Notes: generated by a model not told the origin, from the letters alone. A DNA stretch of 64,000 nt from Methylocella silvestris (GCF_002891535.1 NZ_PDZR01000020.1:1-64000); one strand, 5' to 3'; positions 54,690 to 62,602 are shown, numbered from the stretch's first letter. Translations and numbers: made by a program.

Positions 54690-54797
54690 TGGTCTCCCGG
54701 GCTTTTGTCCCGCCGTGCCTCCAGCCGATTTCTCCCAGCTGGATCGCAGCTCTCGGACCAGCACCGCAAAAAGCGATCGGAACCCTAGCCGCCTACG
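54690..54797 (-). ncRNA. Guanidine-I riboswitch (ykkC motif, subtype 1)
   Basis: The leader carries the conserved ykkC blocks in order: ctagggttccg, ctggtccgagag, ggcacggcggga and aaaagcccgggaga. The Shine-Dalgarno site of the first importer gene lies about 50 bases downstream. This class binds guanidinium and turns on genes for guanidine export or degradation. Its place here reassigns the whole 45-54.6 kb operon from urea to guanidine use. Confidence 0.96.
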
Positions 54798-54807
54798 TCT
54801 GGTTTTA

Positions 54808-54824
54808 AGCAAGCGAGGCGCCAA
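54808..54824 (-). promoter_or_regulatory. Sigma-54 (RpoN) promoter of the guanidine operon
   Basis: TTGGcgcctcgcTTGC matches the -24/-12 consensus with exactly ten bases between the GG and GC pairs. Counting twelve bases on places the start of transcription at about 54797, precisely the 5' boundary of the riboswitch. Nitrogen-limitation control through an enhancer-binding protein such as NtrC is inferred; I did not find its binding site by eye. Confidence 0.82.
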
Positions 54825-55106
54825 CCCTGGATTCGCCCATGCGCCGGCCGTTATTCCCTTTAAAACAAGGATGTGGGGGCCTCGAAGGTGCGCCTATCGC
54901 TGTCGCCGCTTTCTCCGCCGCCGATAAAATAGTCACCTTGGCGGCAATGCAGTCACGCTTGCCCGAAAATCAGGGGATTTTAGCCCTCCGGCCGGACGAA
55001 CAACCGGGCGTGATTGTTCGCGTCGCGCTGGCGTTCTAGAGTTCGCCGCTCGCCGATCGAGAGCCATGATGAATGGCGCAGGCGGCAGTATTGGAAAGGA
55101 CGGGAA
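54825..55106. other. Divergent promoter region between the guanidine operon and panE-like gene
   Basis: Besides the sigma-54 promoter at its left edge, these 280 bases should hold any enhancer site for the guanidine operon and the promoter for the rightward reductase gene. Nothing else specific was recognised. Confidence 0.45.
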
Positions 55107-56042
55107 ATGCGCATACTCGTGGTTGGAGCGGGAGCCATTGGCGGCTATTTCGGCGCGCGTCTCTTGAAGGCAGGCCGTGACGTGACCTTCCTGACCCGGC
55201 CGAGACGCACGGGGCAGCTGGCGACGACCGGCCTCATCGTCAAAAGCGCGTTCGGCGATATCGATTGGCCCGCCCCGCCAACCATTTCCGCCGAACGGCT
55301 GAGCGAAAATTTCGACCTCATTATCCTGTCCTGCAAGGCCTATGATCTCGACGCAGCGATCGAATCCTTCGCGCCCGCTGTCGGGCCGAACAGCTTGATT
55401 CTGCCGCTGTTGAACGGCATGCGCCACCTTGATGCGCTCGACGGGAGGTTTGGCGCCGAGCAAGTGCTTGGCGGCCTCTGCTCCATCTCCACGACGCTCG
55501 ATGATGAGGGCCGGATCCATCATTTCGGCAATTTCCACAATCTGGCTTACGGCGCGCGAAGCGTCGGGCAGGCGGAGCGCATCGCCCCCGTTGCCGCGGC
55601 GCTCTCGAACGCCGGCTTCGACGAGCGCCGCAGCGACAAAATCGCGCTGGAAATGTGGGAGAAGTGGACGTTCATCGCCGCCGCTGCGAGCATAACCTGC
55701 CTCATGCGCGCCGCCGCCGGCGACATTGCCGCCGCGGGCGCTTCAGACCTTGCCATCGCCATCCTCGATGAATGCGCGGGGATCGCCGCCGACAATGGCT
55801 ATGCGCCACGGGAGCCGTCGATCATCCGCGGCCGCACCATGCTGACCGCGCCGGGATCGGAATTCGTCGCCTCCATGCTTCGCGACATCGAGCGCGGGGC
55901 GCCGATCGAGGCCGACCACATCGTCGGCGATCTTGTGGGGCGGAGCAAAGCCGAACCCGACCCGTTTTCGCTGCTCCGCATCGCCTATGCGCATCTGAAA
56001 GCCTATGAGGCGCGGCGCGCGCGTGAATTTCCGAAGACCTAG
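55107..56042 (+). CDS. 2-dehydropantoate 2-reductase family protein (PanE/ApbA-like)
   Basis: A 311-residue NADPH-dependent reductase beginning MRILVVGAGAIGGYFGARLL, the ketopantoate reductase dinucleotide motif, with LLNGMRHLDAL and LEMWEKWTFIAAAASITCLM in the positions of the conserved Asn and Lys. ATG at 55107 has a ggaaagg site upstream; the earlier frame is not similar to the family. Several paralogues usually occur per genome, so the pantothenate role is possible but not assured. It is divergent from the guanidine operon. Confidence 0.85.
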   Translation: MRILVVGAGAIGGYFGARLLKAGRDVTFLTRPRRTGQLATTGLIVKSAFGDIDWPAPPTISAERLSENFDLIILSCKAYDLDAAIESFAPAVGPNSLILPLLNGMRHLDALDGRFGAEQVLGGLCSISTTLDDEGRIHHFGNFHNLAYGARSVGQAERIAPVAAALSNAGFDERRSDKIALEMWEKWTFIAAAASITCLMRAAAGDIAAAGASDLAIAILDECAGIAADNGYAPREPSIIRGRTMLTAPGSEFVASMLRDIERGAPIEADHIVGDLVGRSKAEPDPFSLLRIAYAHLKAYEARRAREFPKT

Positions 56043-56067
56043 TTTCAGGCGCGGGAGACAGACAACC

Positions 56068-56448
56068 ATGACCGAATTCTGGAATTATTATCTGGGCGCC
56101 CTGCGCAAATATGCGGTTTTCACAGGGCGCGCCTCGCGTGCGGAGTTTTGGGGGTTTGTCCTCATCTATGTCCTGATCTGCATCGCGGCGCTGCTCGTCG
56201 ATCGCCTGTTTGGGATGAGCGGCGGGGGATCCGGCCTCTTCCTCAGCATCGCCGAGATCGGGCAGCTGCTGCCATTGACCGCCGTTTCGGTGCGGCGGCT
56301 GCACGATACCGATCGCACCGGCTGGTGGCAGCTCTTGATGCTCAGCGGCATCGGGCTGGTGCTTCTCATCTTCTTCTATTCGGAGCGCGGCGCCCTTGCA
56401 CCCAACCGCTTCGGCCTTCCGCCGGCAGGAGCGCCGTCCATCCTTTAA
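56068..56448 (+). CDS. DUF805 inner-membrane protein
   Basis: A 126-residue protein with three to four hydrophobic segments and the DUF805 hallmarks FTGRASRAEFWGFVL near the N-terminus and PLTAVSVRRLHDTDRTGWW in the middle. The family (YhaH-like) is widespread and its function is unknown. ATG at 56068 follows gggagac. It begins 25 bases after the PanE-like gene and could be co-transcribed with it. Confidence 0.92.
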   Translation: MTEFWNYYLGALRKYAVFTGRASRAEFWGFVLIYVLICIAALLVDRLFGMSGGGSGLFLSIAEIGQLLPLTAVSVRRLHDTDRTGWWQLLMLSGIGLVLLIFFYSERGALAPNRFGLPPAGAPSIL

Positions 56449-56502
56449 AGCTGGTGCGCCGAGAAGATCACGAACCCTGCGACAGTGTCTAAGGAGCATT
56501 CC

Positions 56503-57390
56503 ATGCATATTGCGTTTCTCGGGCTCGGCAACATGGGCAGCGCCATGGTCCGCAATCTTGTGAAAAACGGACATAAAGTCGTCGCCTGGAACCGCAGCCT
56601 TGAGCCGACGAAGCCGATCAATGCGCTCGGCGTCGCCATCGAGCGCACGCCCGCCGAGGCCTGCAAGAACGCCGAGATCGCCATCACCATGCTCGCCGAC
56701 GACGGTGCCGCCGAAGCCGTGACGCTTGGCAAGGACGGGCTGATCGAGGGTCTGGCGGAAGGCGCCGTCCATGTCTCGATGAGCACCATCTCCGTGGCGC
56801 TGTCGGAAAAATTTACCGAGGCGCATGCGGCGCGCGGGCAGCTTTATGCGGCCGCGCCGGTGTTCGGCCGGCCCGAGGCCGCGGAAGCGCAAAAGCTTAC
56901 CGTCGCCGCGGCGGGCAAGCGGCAGACGATCGCGAAAATCCGGCCGGCGCTCGAATCGATCGGCCAGAAAATCTTCGTGATGGGGGAGGAGCCGTCACAG
57001 GCCAATCTCGTCAAACTCACGGGCAATTTTCTGATTACCTGTGTCATAGAAAGCCTCGCCGAAGCCTTTGCGCTAACCGCCAAGGGCGGAATTGAAACGC
57101 AGAAGGTTTTCGAGCTGTTGACCGAATCGCTCTTTTCCGCGCCGGTCTACAAGACCTATGGCGGGTTGATTCTAGAAGGCAAGTTTTCGCCGCCCGGCTT
57201 TAAAATGCCGCTCGGCCAGAAGGACAACCGACTGTTGCAGCAGGCGGCGGAAAAGCTCGAAGTGCCGCTGCCCTTCGCCGCCATTATCCGCGATCGCTTT
57301 CTCGCCGCCAGAGCCAATGGCGACAGCGAACTCGACTGGTCTGCGATCGCCAAACGCGCCGCGGAGGACGCGGGGTTCGAGGTGAAGTGA
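56503..57390 (+). CDS. NAD(P)-dependent beta-hydroxyacid dehydrogenase (3-hydroxyisobutyrate dehydrogenase family)
   Basis: A 295-residue enzyme with MHIAFLGLGNMGSAMVRNL (cofactor motif), the substrate-binding MSTISV loop and a central NLVKLTGNFLITCVIESLAE with the catalytic Lys. Members reduce or oxidise small beta-hydroxyacids or semialdehydes such as tartronate or succinic semialdehyde. ATG at 56503 with aaggagc upstream is preferred to a GTG/ATG at 56485. The substrate is unknown. Confidence 0.88.
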   Translation: MHIAFLGLGNMGSAMVRNLVKNGHKVVAWNRSLEPTKPINALGVAIERTPAEACKNAEIAITMLADDGAAEAVTLGKDGLIEGLAEGAVHVSMSTISVALSEKFTEAHAARGQLYAAAPVFGRPEAAEAQKLTVAAAGKRQTIAKIRPALESIGQKIFVMGEEPSQANLVKLTGNFLITCVIESLAEAFALTAKGGIETQKVFELLTESLFSAPVYKTYGGLILEGKFSPPGFKMPLGQKDNRLLQQAAEKLEVPLPFAAIIRDRFLAARANGDSELDWSAIAKRAAEDAGFEVK

Positions 57391-57507
57391 GGAGGGGCCG
57401 TTGAGGGCGCGCGGGAGCCAAGGAGCACCACGATGCACAACTTCGGCCCCTGTCGGATCCGGCGACGCCCGATCGTCCTTCGGACTTTGCCAGCAAAGGA
57501 GCGTCCA

Positions 57508-57861
57508 ATGCCCTATGTCGATGGTTTCGTTCTCGCCGTGCCGAAAGAGAAAATCGAAGACTATAAGAAGGCGGCTCAGACCGCCGGCGCGCTCTGGAAG
57601 GAATATGGCGCCCTCGCCTTCATCGAATGCGTCGCTGACGACGTGCCCTATGGCGAACTCACCTCCTTTCCGCGCGCTGTGCAGGCCAAGGAGGATGAAA
57701 CGGTCGTGTTTTCCTGGATCTTGTATGAGTCCCGCGATCAGCGTGACGCAATCAACGCCAAGGTGATGGCCGACCCGCGGCTGAAAGAAACCATGGTCAA
57801 TCCGCCCTTTGACGCCAAGCGCATGATTTATGGCGGATTCCAAACGCTGTTGGAGATTTAG
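57508..57861 (+). CDS. DUF1428 protein (dimeric alpha/beta barrel family)
   Basis: A 117-residue protein starting MPYVDGFVLAVPKEKIEDYK and ending DAKRMIYGGFQTLLE, the fixed ends of DUF1428 (YbaA-like). The ferredoxin-like fold is shared with small oxygenase-type and antibiotic-biosynthesis-monooxygenase-like proteins, but no function is established. ATG at 57508 has aaggag correctly placed. Confidence 0.92.
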   Translation: MPYVDGFVLAVPKEKIEDYKKAAQTAGALWKEYGALAFIECVADDVPYGELTSFPRAVQAKEDETVVFSWILYESRDQRDAINAKVMADPRLKETMVNPPFDAKRMIYGGFQTLLEI

Positions 57862-58157
57862 CGGGGCGGGGGCCTCAGGCGATCCGTCCCGGAATAGGCG
57901 CTCCGCTTACACCCGCCGCTCGCCGTTCAAGTTGAGCGGGGCGCGTTTGCGTTCGGCTGCGAGTCGTCGGCAGAGCGAAATATCTCGCTCACTGACGCTG
58001 GACGACGATGGCCCATACGGGTGTCGACATGCGGGCTTCTTATTGGAATGGTACGCGGGGGAAGCGGTTCGCGGGGAACACGCGGAAGCTGCTTTGCCGG
58101 CGTCGCTCGCGGAAAAATCCGCCCCCGTAAAATCTTCCGGCCAAAGCCTTTTATGAT
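57862..58157. other. Intergenic region before the Grr RiPP genes
   Basis: About 300 bases with no supported frame. It separates the DUF1428 gene from the RiPP pair and shows no terminator I can identify with confidence. Confidence 0.45.
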
Positions 58158-58186
58158 TTGACATCAGAAGCCGCAGGTTGATTATC
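58158..58186 (+). promoter_or_regulatory. Candidate sigma-70 promoter of the Grr RiPP genes
   Basis: A perfect TTGACA (58158-58163) is followed after 17 bases by ATTATC (58181-58186) in an AT-rich stretch that stands out from its surroundings. Transcription would start near 58193, leaving a leader of about 20 bases containing the gaggggg ribosome site of the precursor gene. Confidence 0.55.
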
Positions 58187-58215
58187 TTACATTAAAATAT
58201 GAGGGGGGCTTGCTT

Positions 58216-58617
58216 GTGCGCAACCGGACTCTAGACGCTCTAACGGTACTCCTGCCTGCCGGCGCTCTCGGCGTCTCTGTGGCGCTGGCCGCGGTTCGCG
58301 CCGAGGCGCTTCCCGTTTCAGGCCAGTCCGCCGCCGCCGGCGCTGTCGGCTCCGACGAAGGCATCGCGGCGCGGCTCAAAGCGATTCGCAATGGCGTTTC
58401 GCAAATCATCGGCGATCAGCCGGACCAGCAGCAAAATATGGTCGAAGGCTACCCGAACGTTCTCAAGGCGTGGTGGGGCAACGGCTGGCGACGCGGATGG
58501 CGCAACGGCGGCTGGCATCCCTGGCGCAACGGCGGCTGGGGCTGGCGCAACGGCGGCTGGGCGCCCTGGCGCAATGGCTGGCGTAACGGCGGCTGGAGGA
58601 ATTGGCGCAACTGGTAA
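58216..58617 (+). CDS. grrA: GrrA-type cyclophane RiPP precursor with W-R-N repeats
   Basis: A 133-residue precursor. The leader has a signal-like hydrophobic segment (ALTVLLPAGALGVSVALAAV), then a helical section (GIAARLKAIRNGVSQIIGD), and the last 48 residues are composed almost only of Trp, Arg, Asn and Gly, with seven W-R-N motifs, most as WRNGGW. It is followed 26 bases later by the maturase. GrrA/OscA-family peptides are modified on aromatic-x-Asn/Arg triads into three-residue cyclophanes. GTG at 58216 has gaggggg seven bases upstream; TTG at 58210 is an alternative. Trp-based WRN repeats are unlike the Gly-Arg-Arg repeats that named the family. Confidence 0.85.
   Translation: MRNRTLDALTVLLPAGALGVSVALAAVRAEALPVSGQSAAAGAVGSDEGIAARLKAIRNGVSQIIGDQPDQQQNMVEGYPNVLKAWWGNGWRRGWRNGGWHPWRNGGWGWRNGGWAPWRNGWRNGGWRNWRNW
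58471..58614 (+). repeat. Coding tandem repeats (tggcgcaacggcggc units) in the RiPP precursor
   Basis: Short units encoding W-R-N-G-G, sometimes with an added H-P, G or A-P spacer, recur seven times. Nearly identical codons (tgg cgc aac ggc) imply recent expansion or slippage. Confidence 0.85.
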
Positions 58618-58643
58618 CCCCACGCCGGGGCCTGGAGAGCGCC

Positions 58644-59846
58644 ATGCTGAATCCGCTGCCAACTGGCCGGCCTGCGCCGATGATCGAAACGGTGGTGGTG
58701 CAGCCGACCCCGTTCTGCAACATCAACTGCCGCTATTGCTATTTGCCGGACCGCAATCAGAAGGCGCAGATGGAGCTGAGCGTGATCACCACGCTCTTTT
58801 CCAAGATCTTCGCCTCGGGCTGGGCTGCGGACCAACTGACCGTCATTTGGCACGCCGGCGAGCCGCTCGTGCTGCCGGTTTCCTATTATGAGACCGCCTT
58901 CCAGGCGATCGAGGCGCTGCGCCCGCCCGAGATCGTCGTTCGCCATGCGATCCAGACCAATGGCATGCTGCTCACGCCGGATTGGTGCGCGCTGTTCAAG
59001 CAATGGGACGTCGGAGTCGGCGTCAGCATCGACGGCCCGCAGGCATTGCACGACGCCAATCGCGTGACGCGCTCCGGACGCGGCACCTTCGCGCAAACCA
59101 TCGCCGGCCTGCGGCTGCTGCGGCGGGAGAATGTGCAGTTCCATGTCATCTCCGTGCTGTCGGCGGAGAGCTTGCAGTCGCCTGAAGCGATGCTTGATTT
59201 CTATCTTGCCGAAGGCGTCGAGGACATTTGCTTCAATGTGGAGGAATCGGAAGGCGATCACGTCTCCGGCCTCTTCGCCGCCGCCGACACGCCGCGCCGC
59301 TTCCGTGAATTCCTCAGCCGCTTCTGGACGCTCGCGCGCCAAAGCGGGCGGGTGCGATTCATCCGCGAGATCGACGACATGCTGGAGCGGATATTCCGGC
59401 CCGAGAGCTGCGGCATGGGCAATGCGCAGGTCGAGCCCTTCAGCATGCTGAATGTCGGCTGTGACGGGTCGACGTCGAGCTTTTCGCCGGAGCTGCTCGG
59501 CCTCAAGAACGCGGCCTATAATGACTTCATCGTCGGCAATATTTTGACGGACTCGCTTGAGGCCATGCTGGCCGGCGAAGCGATGACGGCGATGACGCGC
59601 GACATCGCGGCGGGCGTTGAGATCTGCCGCCGATCCTGCGAATATTTTTCGGTCTGCGGTGGCGGCGCGCCCGTCAACAAACTTTCAGAAAATGGCGGTT
59701 TTTCAAGCGGCGCCACGTCGTTTTGCAAATTGACCGAAATGATCCCCGCCGATCTCGCGCTGGCGGCCTTCGACCAGCTCGAGCGCACAATGGGCGAACA
59801 GGCGCCGCCCACGACCGACATCGCGGCATTGGCGGCGGCCAAGTGA
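58644..59846 (+). CDS. grrM: Radical SAM/SPASM cyclophane-forming peptide maturase GrrM
   Basis: A 400-residue enzyme. The radical SAM cluster motif CNINCRYC has Cys at residues 25, 29 and 32, followed by VIWHAGEPLV and GVSIDGPQALHD. A C-terminal SPASM region holds the auxiliary-cluster Cys residues (ESCGMGNAQ, GCDGSTSS, CRRSCEYFSVCGGG and SFCKL). The GrrM/OscB family links Trp or other aromatic side chains to a downstream residue in three-residue cyclophanes. ATG at 58644 with tggagag upstream is preferred to an ATG at 58602 that overlaps the precursor. The pair is probably co-transcribed and ends at the terminator near 60000. Confidence 0.9.
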   Translation: MLNPLPTGRPAPMIETVVVQPTPFCNINCRYCYLPDRNQKAQMELSVITTLFSKIFASGWAADQLTVIWHAGEPLVLPVSYYETAFQAIEALRPPEIVVRHAIQTNGMLLTPDWCALFKQWDVGVGVSIDGPQALHDANRVTRSGRGTFAQTIAGLRLLRRENVQFHVISVLSAESLQSPEAMLDFYLAEGVEDICFNVEESEGDHVSGLFAAADTPRRFREFLSRFWTLARQSGRVRFIREIDDMLERIFRPESCGMGNAQVEPFSMLNVGCDGSTSSFSPELLGLKNAAYNDFIVGNILTDSLEAMLAGEAMTAMTRDIAAGVEICRRSCEYFSVCGGGAPVNKLSENGGFSSGATSFCKLTEMIPADLALAAFDQLERTMGEQAPPTTDIAALAAAK

Positions 59847-59984
59847 CGTGCGCCGTTTGCGGCTCCAGTGCTGAGTTTGCCGGAGCCCGTCCCCGGTGGA
59901 GAGCCGGGCTCTGTCTAGCTTTCAGTTAGCCGGCGTCCGAGCCCACAAGCTCCGGAAAACCTCAATTCGGACAAAGCCGAGCTC

Positions 59985-60012
59985 CGCATCACGAATTTCG
60001 TGATGCGTTTTC
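59985..60012 (+). terminator. Intrinsic terminator of the Grr RiPP operon
   Basis: A perfect ten-base-pair stem (cgcatcacga/tcgtgatgcg) with an att loop is followed by ttttctc on the plus strand, 138 bases after grrM. The leftward strand lacks a U tract, so it serves the rightward genes. Confidence 0.75.
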
Positions 60013-60045
60013 TCTCGAGACTGAGGCGCCAAGCCCTAGCGGGCG

Positions 60046-60279
60046 TTAATGCCTGCGCAGACGGTGCGTCGGATAGGCGAGGCGGAACTGGAGATCATTC
60101 CAAAAGTCGGCCTCGGCGATGTCGATCGTCCGCACCTCGGCCTTTTGGGGCTCCGCCTTCTCGGTATGAAGGTCAGCCCAAAGATCAAAGATAGGGGCCT
60201 CGACGACTGCTGTATTGTCTCCAGCCTGCGTGCGCGCAGCGCGGCGGCTGGCGAATTGCGAGAAGTTGATCAGTTCCAT
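60046..60279 (-). CDS. Small uncharacterised protein
   Basis: A 77-residue frame with ATG start; the product is MELINFSQF at the N-terminus, then a basic stretch and an acidic C-terminal part (IDIAEADFWNDLQFRLAYP). It has no membrane segment or known domain. Codon use and amino-acid make-up look coding and the ATG start is plausible. It follows the third GGDEF-EAL gene on the same strand, about 200 bases downstream. I do not recognise a family. Confidence 0.5.
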   Translation of the reverse strand: MELINFSQFASRRAARTQAGDNTAVVEAPIFDLWADLHTEKAEPQKAEVRTIDIAEADFWNDLQFRLAYPTHRLRRH

Positions 60280-60325
60280 AACTTAGCCTTATCATCCGAA
60301 ATCGGCGCCGATGAGCGGATTGCGC

Positions 60326-60391
60326 TTAAAAAATCGGCCAAATCCGCCGTCTCATGACGAATTTGGCGATAGAATACACGATTTCAAGCAT
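60326..60391 (-). CDS. Candidate 21-residue amphipathic microprotein
   Basis: A short frame starting ATG with gagggg nine bases upstream encodes MLEIVYSIAKFVMRRRIWPI plus a final Phe. It combines a hydrophobic helix with a basic patch, as small membrane-associated peptides do. It lies between the GGDEF-EAL gene and the 77-residue frame on the same strand. The evidence is only the ribosome site and composition. Confidence 0.25.
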   Translation of the reverse strand: MLEIVYSIAKFVMRRRIWPIF

Positions 60392-60479
60392 TTTGTCGCC
60401 CCTCGCGACCAATGGCGCATATCCAGGCTCCAAATCTTCGCGCCTCGGCCATCCTCCGCGAGATCCAAAAGACGCACAG

Positions 60480-62468
60480 CTAATGCTTGCGCACGGGCGC
60501 GAAACGGGGATCGGCGGTCTCATTCGCCTTCAGCATGGCCGCGATCTTGCGGGCAGGCACCGGGGGGCTGAAGTAAAAGCCCCGCATTTCCGTGCAGCCT
60601 TCGGCGCGAAGCCAGGCGAGTTGCTCGCTCGTCTCAACGCCCTCCGCCGTCGTCGCGACCCCAAGGCTGGAGCCAAGGCCGGCGACCGCGCGCACGATCG
60701 CCATGGAGCCGCCGCCATTGCCGAGTTCGCTCACAAAGGAACGGTCGATTTTGATTTTGTCGAAAGGGAAGGCCCGCAAATAGCTGAGGCTCGAATAGCC
60801 GGTGCCAAAATCATCCGTCGAGACGCTGACTCCGAGACCGCGCAGCCGGTGCAGGGTCGCGAGATTGGCTTCGCTCTCCACCAGCAGGATGGATTCGGTA
60901 ATCTCGAGCTCAAGCCTTGAGGCGGGCAGCCCGGAATGGGCGAGCGCGGTCAGCACCGAATGGATCAGATTGCCGCTCTTGAATTGCACCGACGACAGAT
61001 TGACCGCGACCTTGAGGTGGTTCGGCCATTTTGCAGCCTCGGCGCAAGCCTGGCGCAGCGCCCATTCGCCGAGCGGCACGATCAGTCCCGTCTCTTCGGC
61101 AAGGCCAATGAAGGCGGCCGGCGGAACCATGCCGCGGATCGGATGACGCCAGCGCAGCAGCGCCTCGAAACCGGTGATGGCGCCCGTCTGCAAGGCGACA
61201 AGAGGTTGATAATAGAGATCAAACTCGCTGGCCGCGAGGGCATGGCGCAGGTCGACTTCAAGCCGCCGCCGCGCCTGCGCCCGCGCGTCCATCTCGGGCT
61301 CGAAGAAGCGGCAGGCGCGCCGCCCCTCCTCCTTGGCGCGGTATAACGCCATATCCGCGTTTTTGAGAAGCAGATCCGAATCGCGCCCGTCGCCCGGCGC
61401 CATCGCAACGCCTATGCTGGTTCCGATTTCGACAGAATGGCCCTGGATCACATAGGGCCGGCTCACCACATCCGCGGCCAAAGAGGCGAGTTTGCTGGCC
61501 TCATCGGGTCCGCTGAGGCCGCCGCACAGGAAAGCAAATTCGTCGCCGCCAAACCGCGCCAGCATATCGCCTGGGCGCAGGCAGGCGCGCAGCCGGTCCG
61601 CGACAGCGCGCAAAAGCGCGTCGCCGACCCTGTGGCCAAGCGTGTCGTTGATCGCCTTGAACTGGTCGAGATCGAGATAAAGGATGGCGAGTTCATCCTG
61701 CTCGCAATTGAGGCGCGCCAGGGCCTCGTCGAGCCTTATGCGGAAGAGCGCGCGATTGGGAAGATCGGTCAGCGCGTCATGATGCTCAAGATGGGCCAGC
61801 CGGGTCTCGGCGCGCTGCTTTTCGGTCACGTCTATGATGGTGACAAGATTTGCCTGACGATCGCGAAAGGTGATCGCGCGGGAGTGTACGATGACGTCGA
61901 TCATGCTGCGGTCGGATCTGAGGTGACGGCCGATGCGCTGGTTCGACGCGCTTTCGCGATCGCGCTGTGCAAAGGCCCGCACATCTTCCCAATCCGCCTC
62001 CGGCGTAATGTCGAAAGCCGTCATGGCCAGCAACGCCGAAGCCGAAAATCCCCACAGCGCGGCGGCCGCGTCGTTGACGACGAGAAATCGTAGCGACTCC
62101 GGATCGCATAAGGCTGTCGGCATGGGGCTGCCGTGGAACAACAGCCGGAATGACTCTTGAAGCATGGGATCCTGATCGGGGGGAAGCGTGGCTGACGGGC
62201 GAAGAGCGGCGCGGCACATATGGCTAAGCACCTCGAATTCCTGCGCGCGCGGCGATGGTTGAATGAGAGCGCACTTTTGCAGCCGCGCACGAGCCGTCCC
62301 GGTCTTGGCGGGAACCGCGCTCGCGTCAGGCGGCGGGGCCTTTCCGATCGGGTCGGGATCGAGCGTAAGTTTCCTCGTCGGCGCCGGCATCAAATTGCTC
62401 CCTTGCGCATTCGTTCGACGAAACTTGTCAGATGAAAATTGCCTTCCACTGTCTGAGATCAATCGCAT
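60480..62468 (-). CDS. PAS-GGDEF-EAL cyclic di-GMP signalling protein, both domains intact
   Basis: A 662-residue soluble protein. A PAS domain (residues about 100-230, LLFHGSPMPTALCDPESLRF) is followed by GGDEF (ARFGGDEFAFLC, YLDLDQFKAINDTLGHRVGD) and EAL (FEALLRWRHP, VNLSSVQF, ELEITESIL, TDDFGTGYSSLSYL, KIKIDRSFV, TTAEGVET). All catalytic positions appear present in both enzymatic domains, so either activity could occur depending on the PAS input. No membrane segment is seen. ATG at 62468 starts it, but the first 90 residues are poorly conserved and a later start is possible. It is divergent from bacterioferritin. Confidence 0.92.
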   Translation of the reverse strand: MRLISDSGRQFSSDKFRRTNAQGSNLMPAPTRKLTLDPDPIGKAPPPDASAVPAKTGTARARLQKCALIQPSPRAQEFEVLSHMCRAALRPSATLPPDQDPMLQESFRLLFHGSPMPTALCDPESLRFLVVNDAAAALWGFSASALLAMTAFDITPEADWEDVRAFAQRDRESASNQRIGRHLRSDRSMIDVIVHSRAITFRDRQANLVTIIDVTEKQRAETRLAHLEHHDALTDLPNRALFRIRLDEALARLNCEQDELAILYLDLDQFKAINDTLGHRVGDALLRAVADRLRACLRPGDMLARFGGDEFAFLCGGLSGPDEASKLASLAADVVSRPYVIQGHSVEIGTSIGVAMAPGDGRDSDLLLKNADMALYRAKEEGRRACRFFEPEMDARAQARRRLEVDLRHALAASEFDLYYQPLVALQTGAITGFEALLRWRHPIRGMVPPAAFIGLAEETGLIVPLGEWALRQACAEAAKWPNHLKVAVNLSSVQFKSGNLIHSVLTALAHSGLPASRLELEITESILLVESEANLATLHRLRGLGVSVSTDDFGTGYSSLSYLRAFPFDKIKIDRSFVSELGNGGGSMAIVRAVAGLGSSLGVATTAEGVETSEQLAWLRAEGCTEMRGFYFSPPVPARKIAAMLKANETADPRFAPVRKH

Positions 62469-62585
62469 TTTAATACGATCCGAGCCCCAGAGTGTCGCAG
62501 GCGCCTCATATGGCGCGCCGAGGCGATATCGACTATGGCTTTATATATCGACAAATGCTTGCGCGAGGCTTGGCGCCCCTCTTAT

Positions 62586-62602
62586 TTTAGAATACTTCTA
62601 GG
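62586..62602 (+). promoter_or_regulatory. Candidate Irr box (ICE) upstream of bacterioferritin
   Basis: The sequence TTTAGAA-tac-TTCTAgg is close to the alphaproteobacterial iron-control element TTTAGAA-N3-TTCTAAA (first half perfect, second half five of seven). It lies 62 bases before the bfr start. Irr is known to control bfr genes in Rhizobiales in response to iron and haem. Confidence 0.6.

Noticed and set aside
58471-58614. Short regularly spaced repeats that could suggest a CRISPR array
   Set aside because: Repeats are in phase with codons of the RiPP precursor, have no unique spacers of constant length and there are no cas genes.
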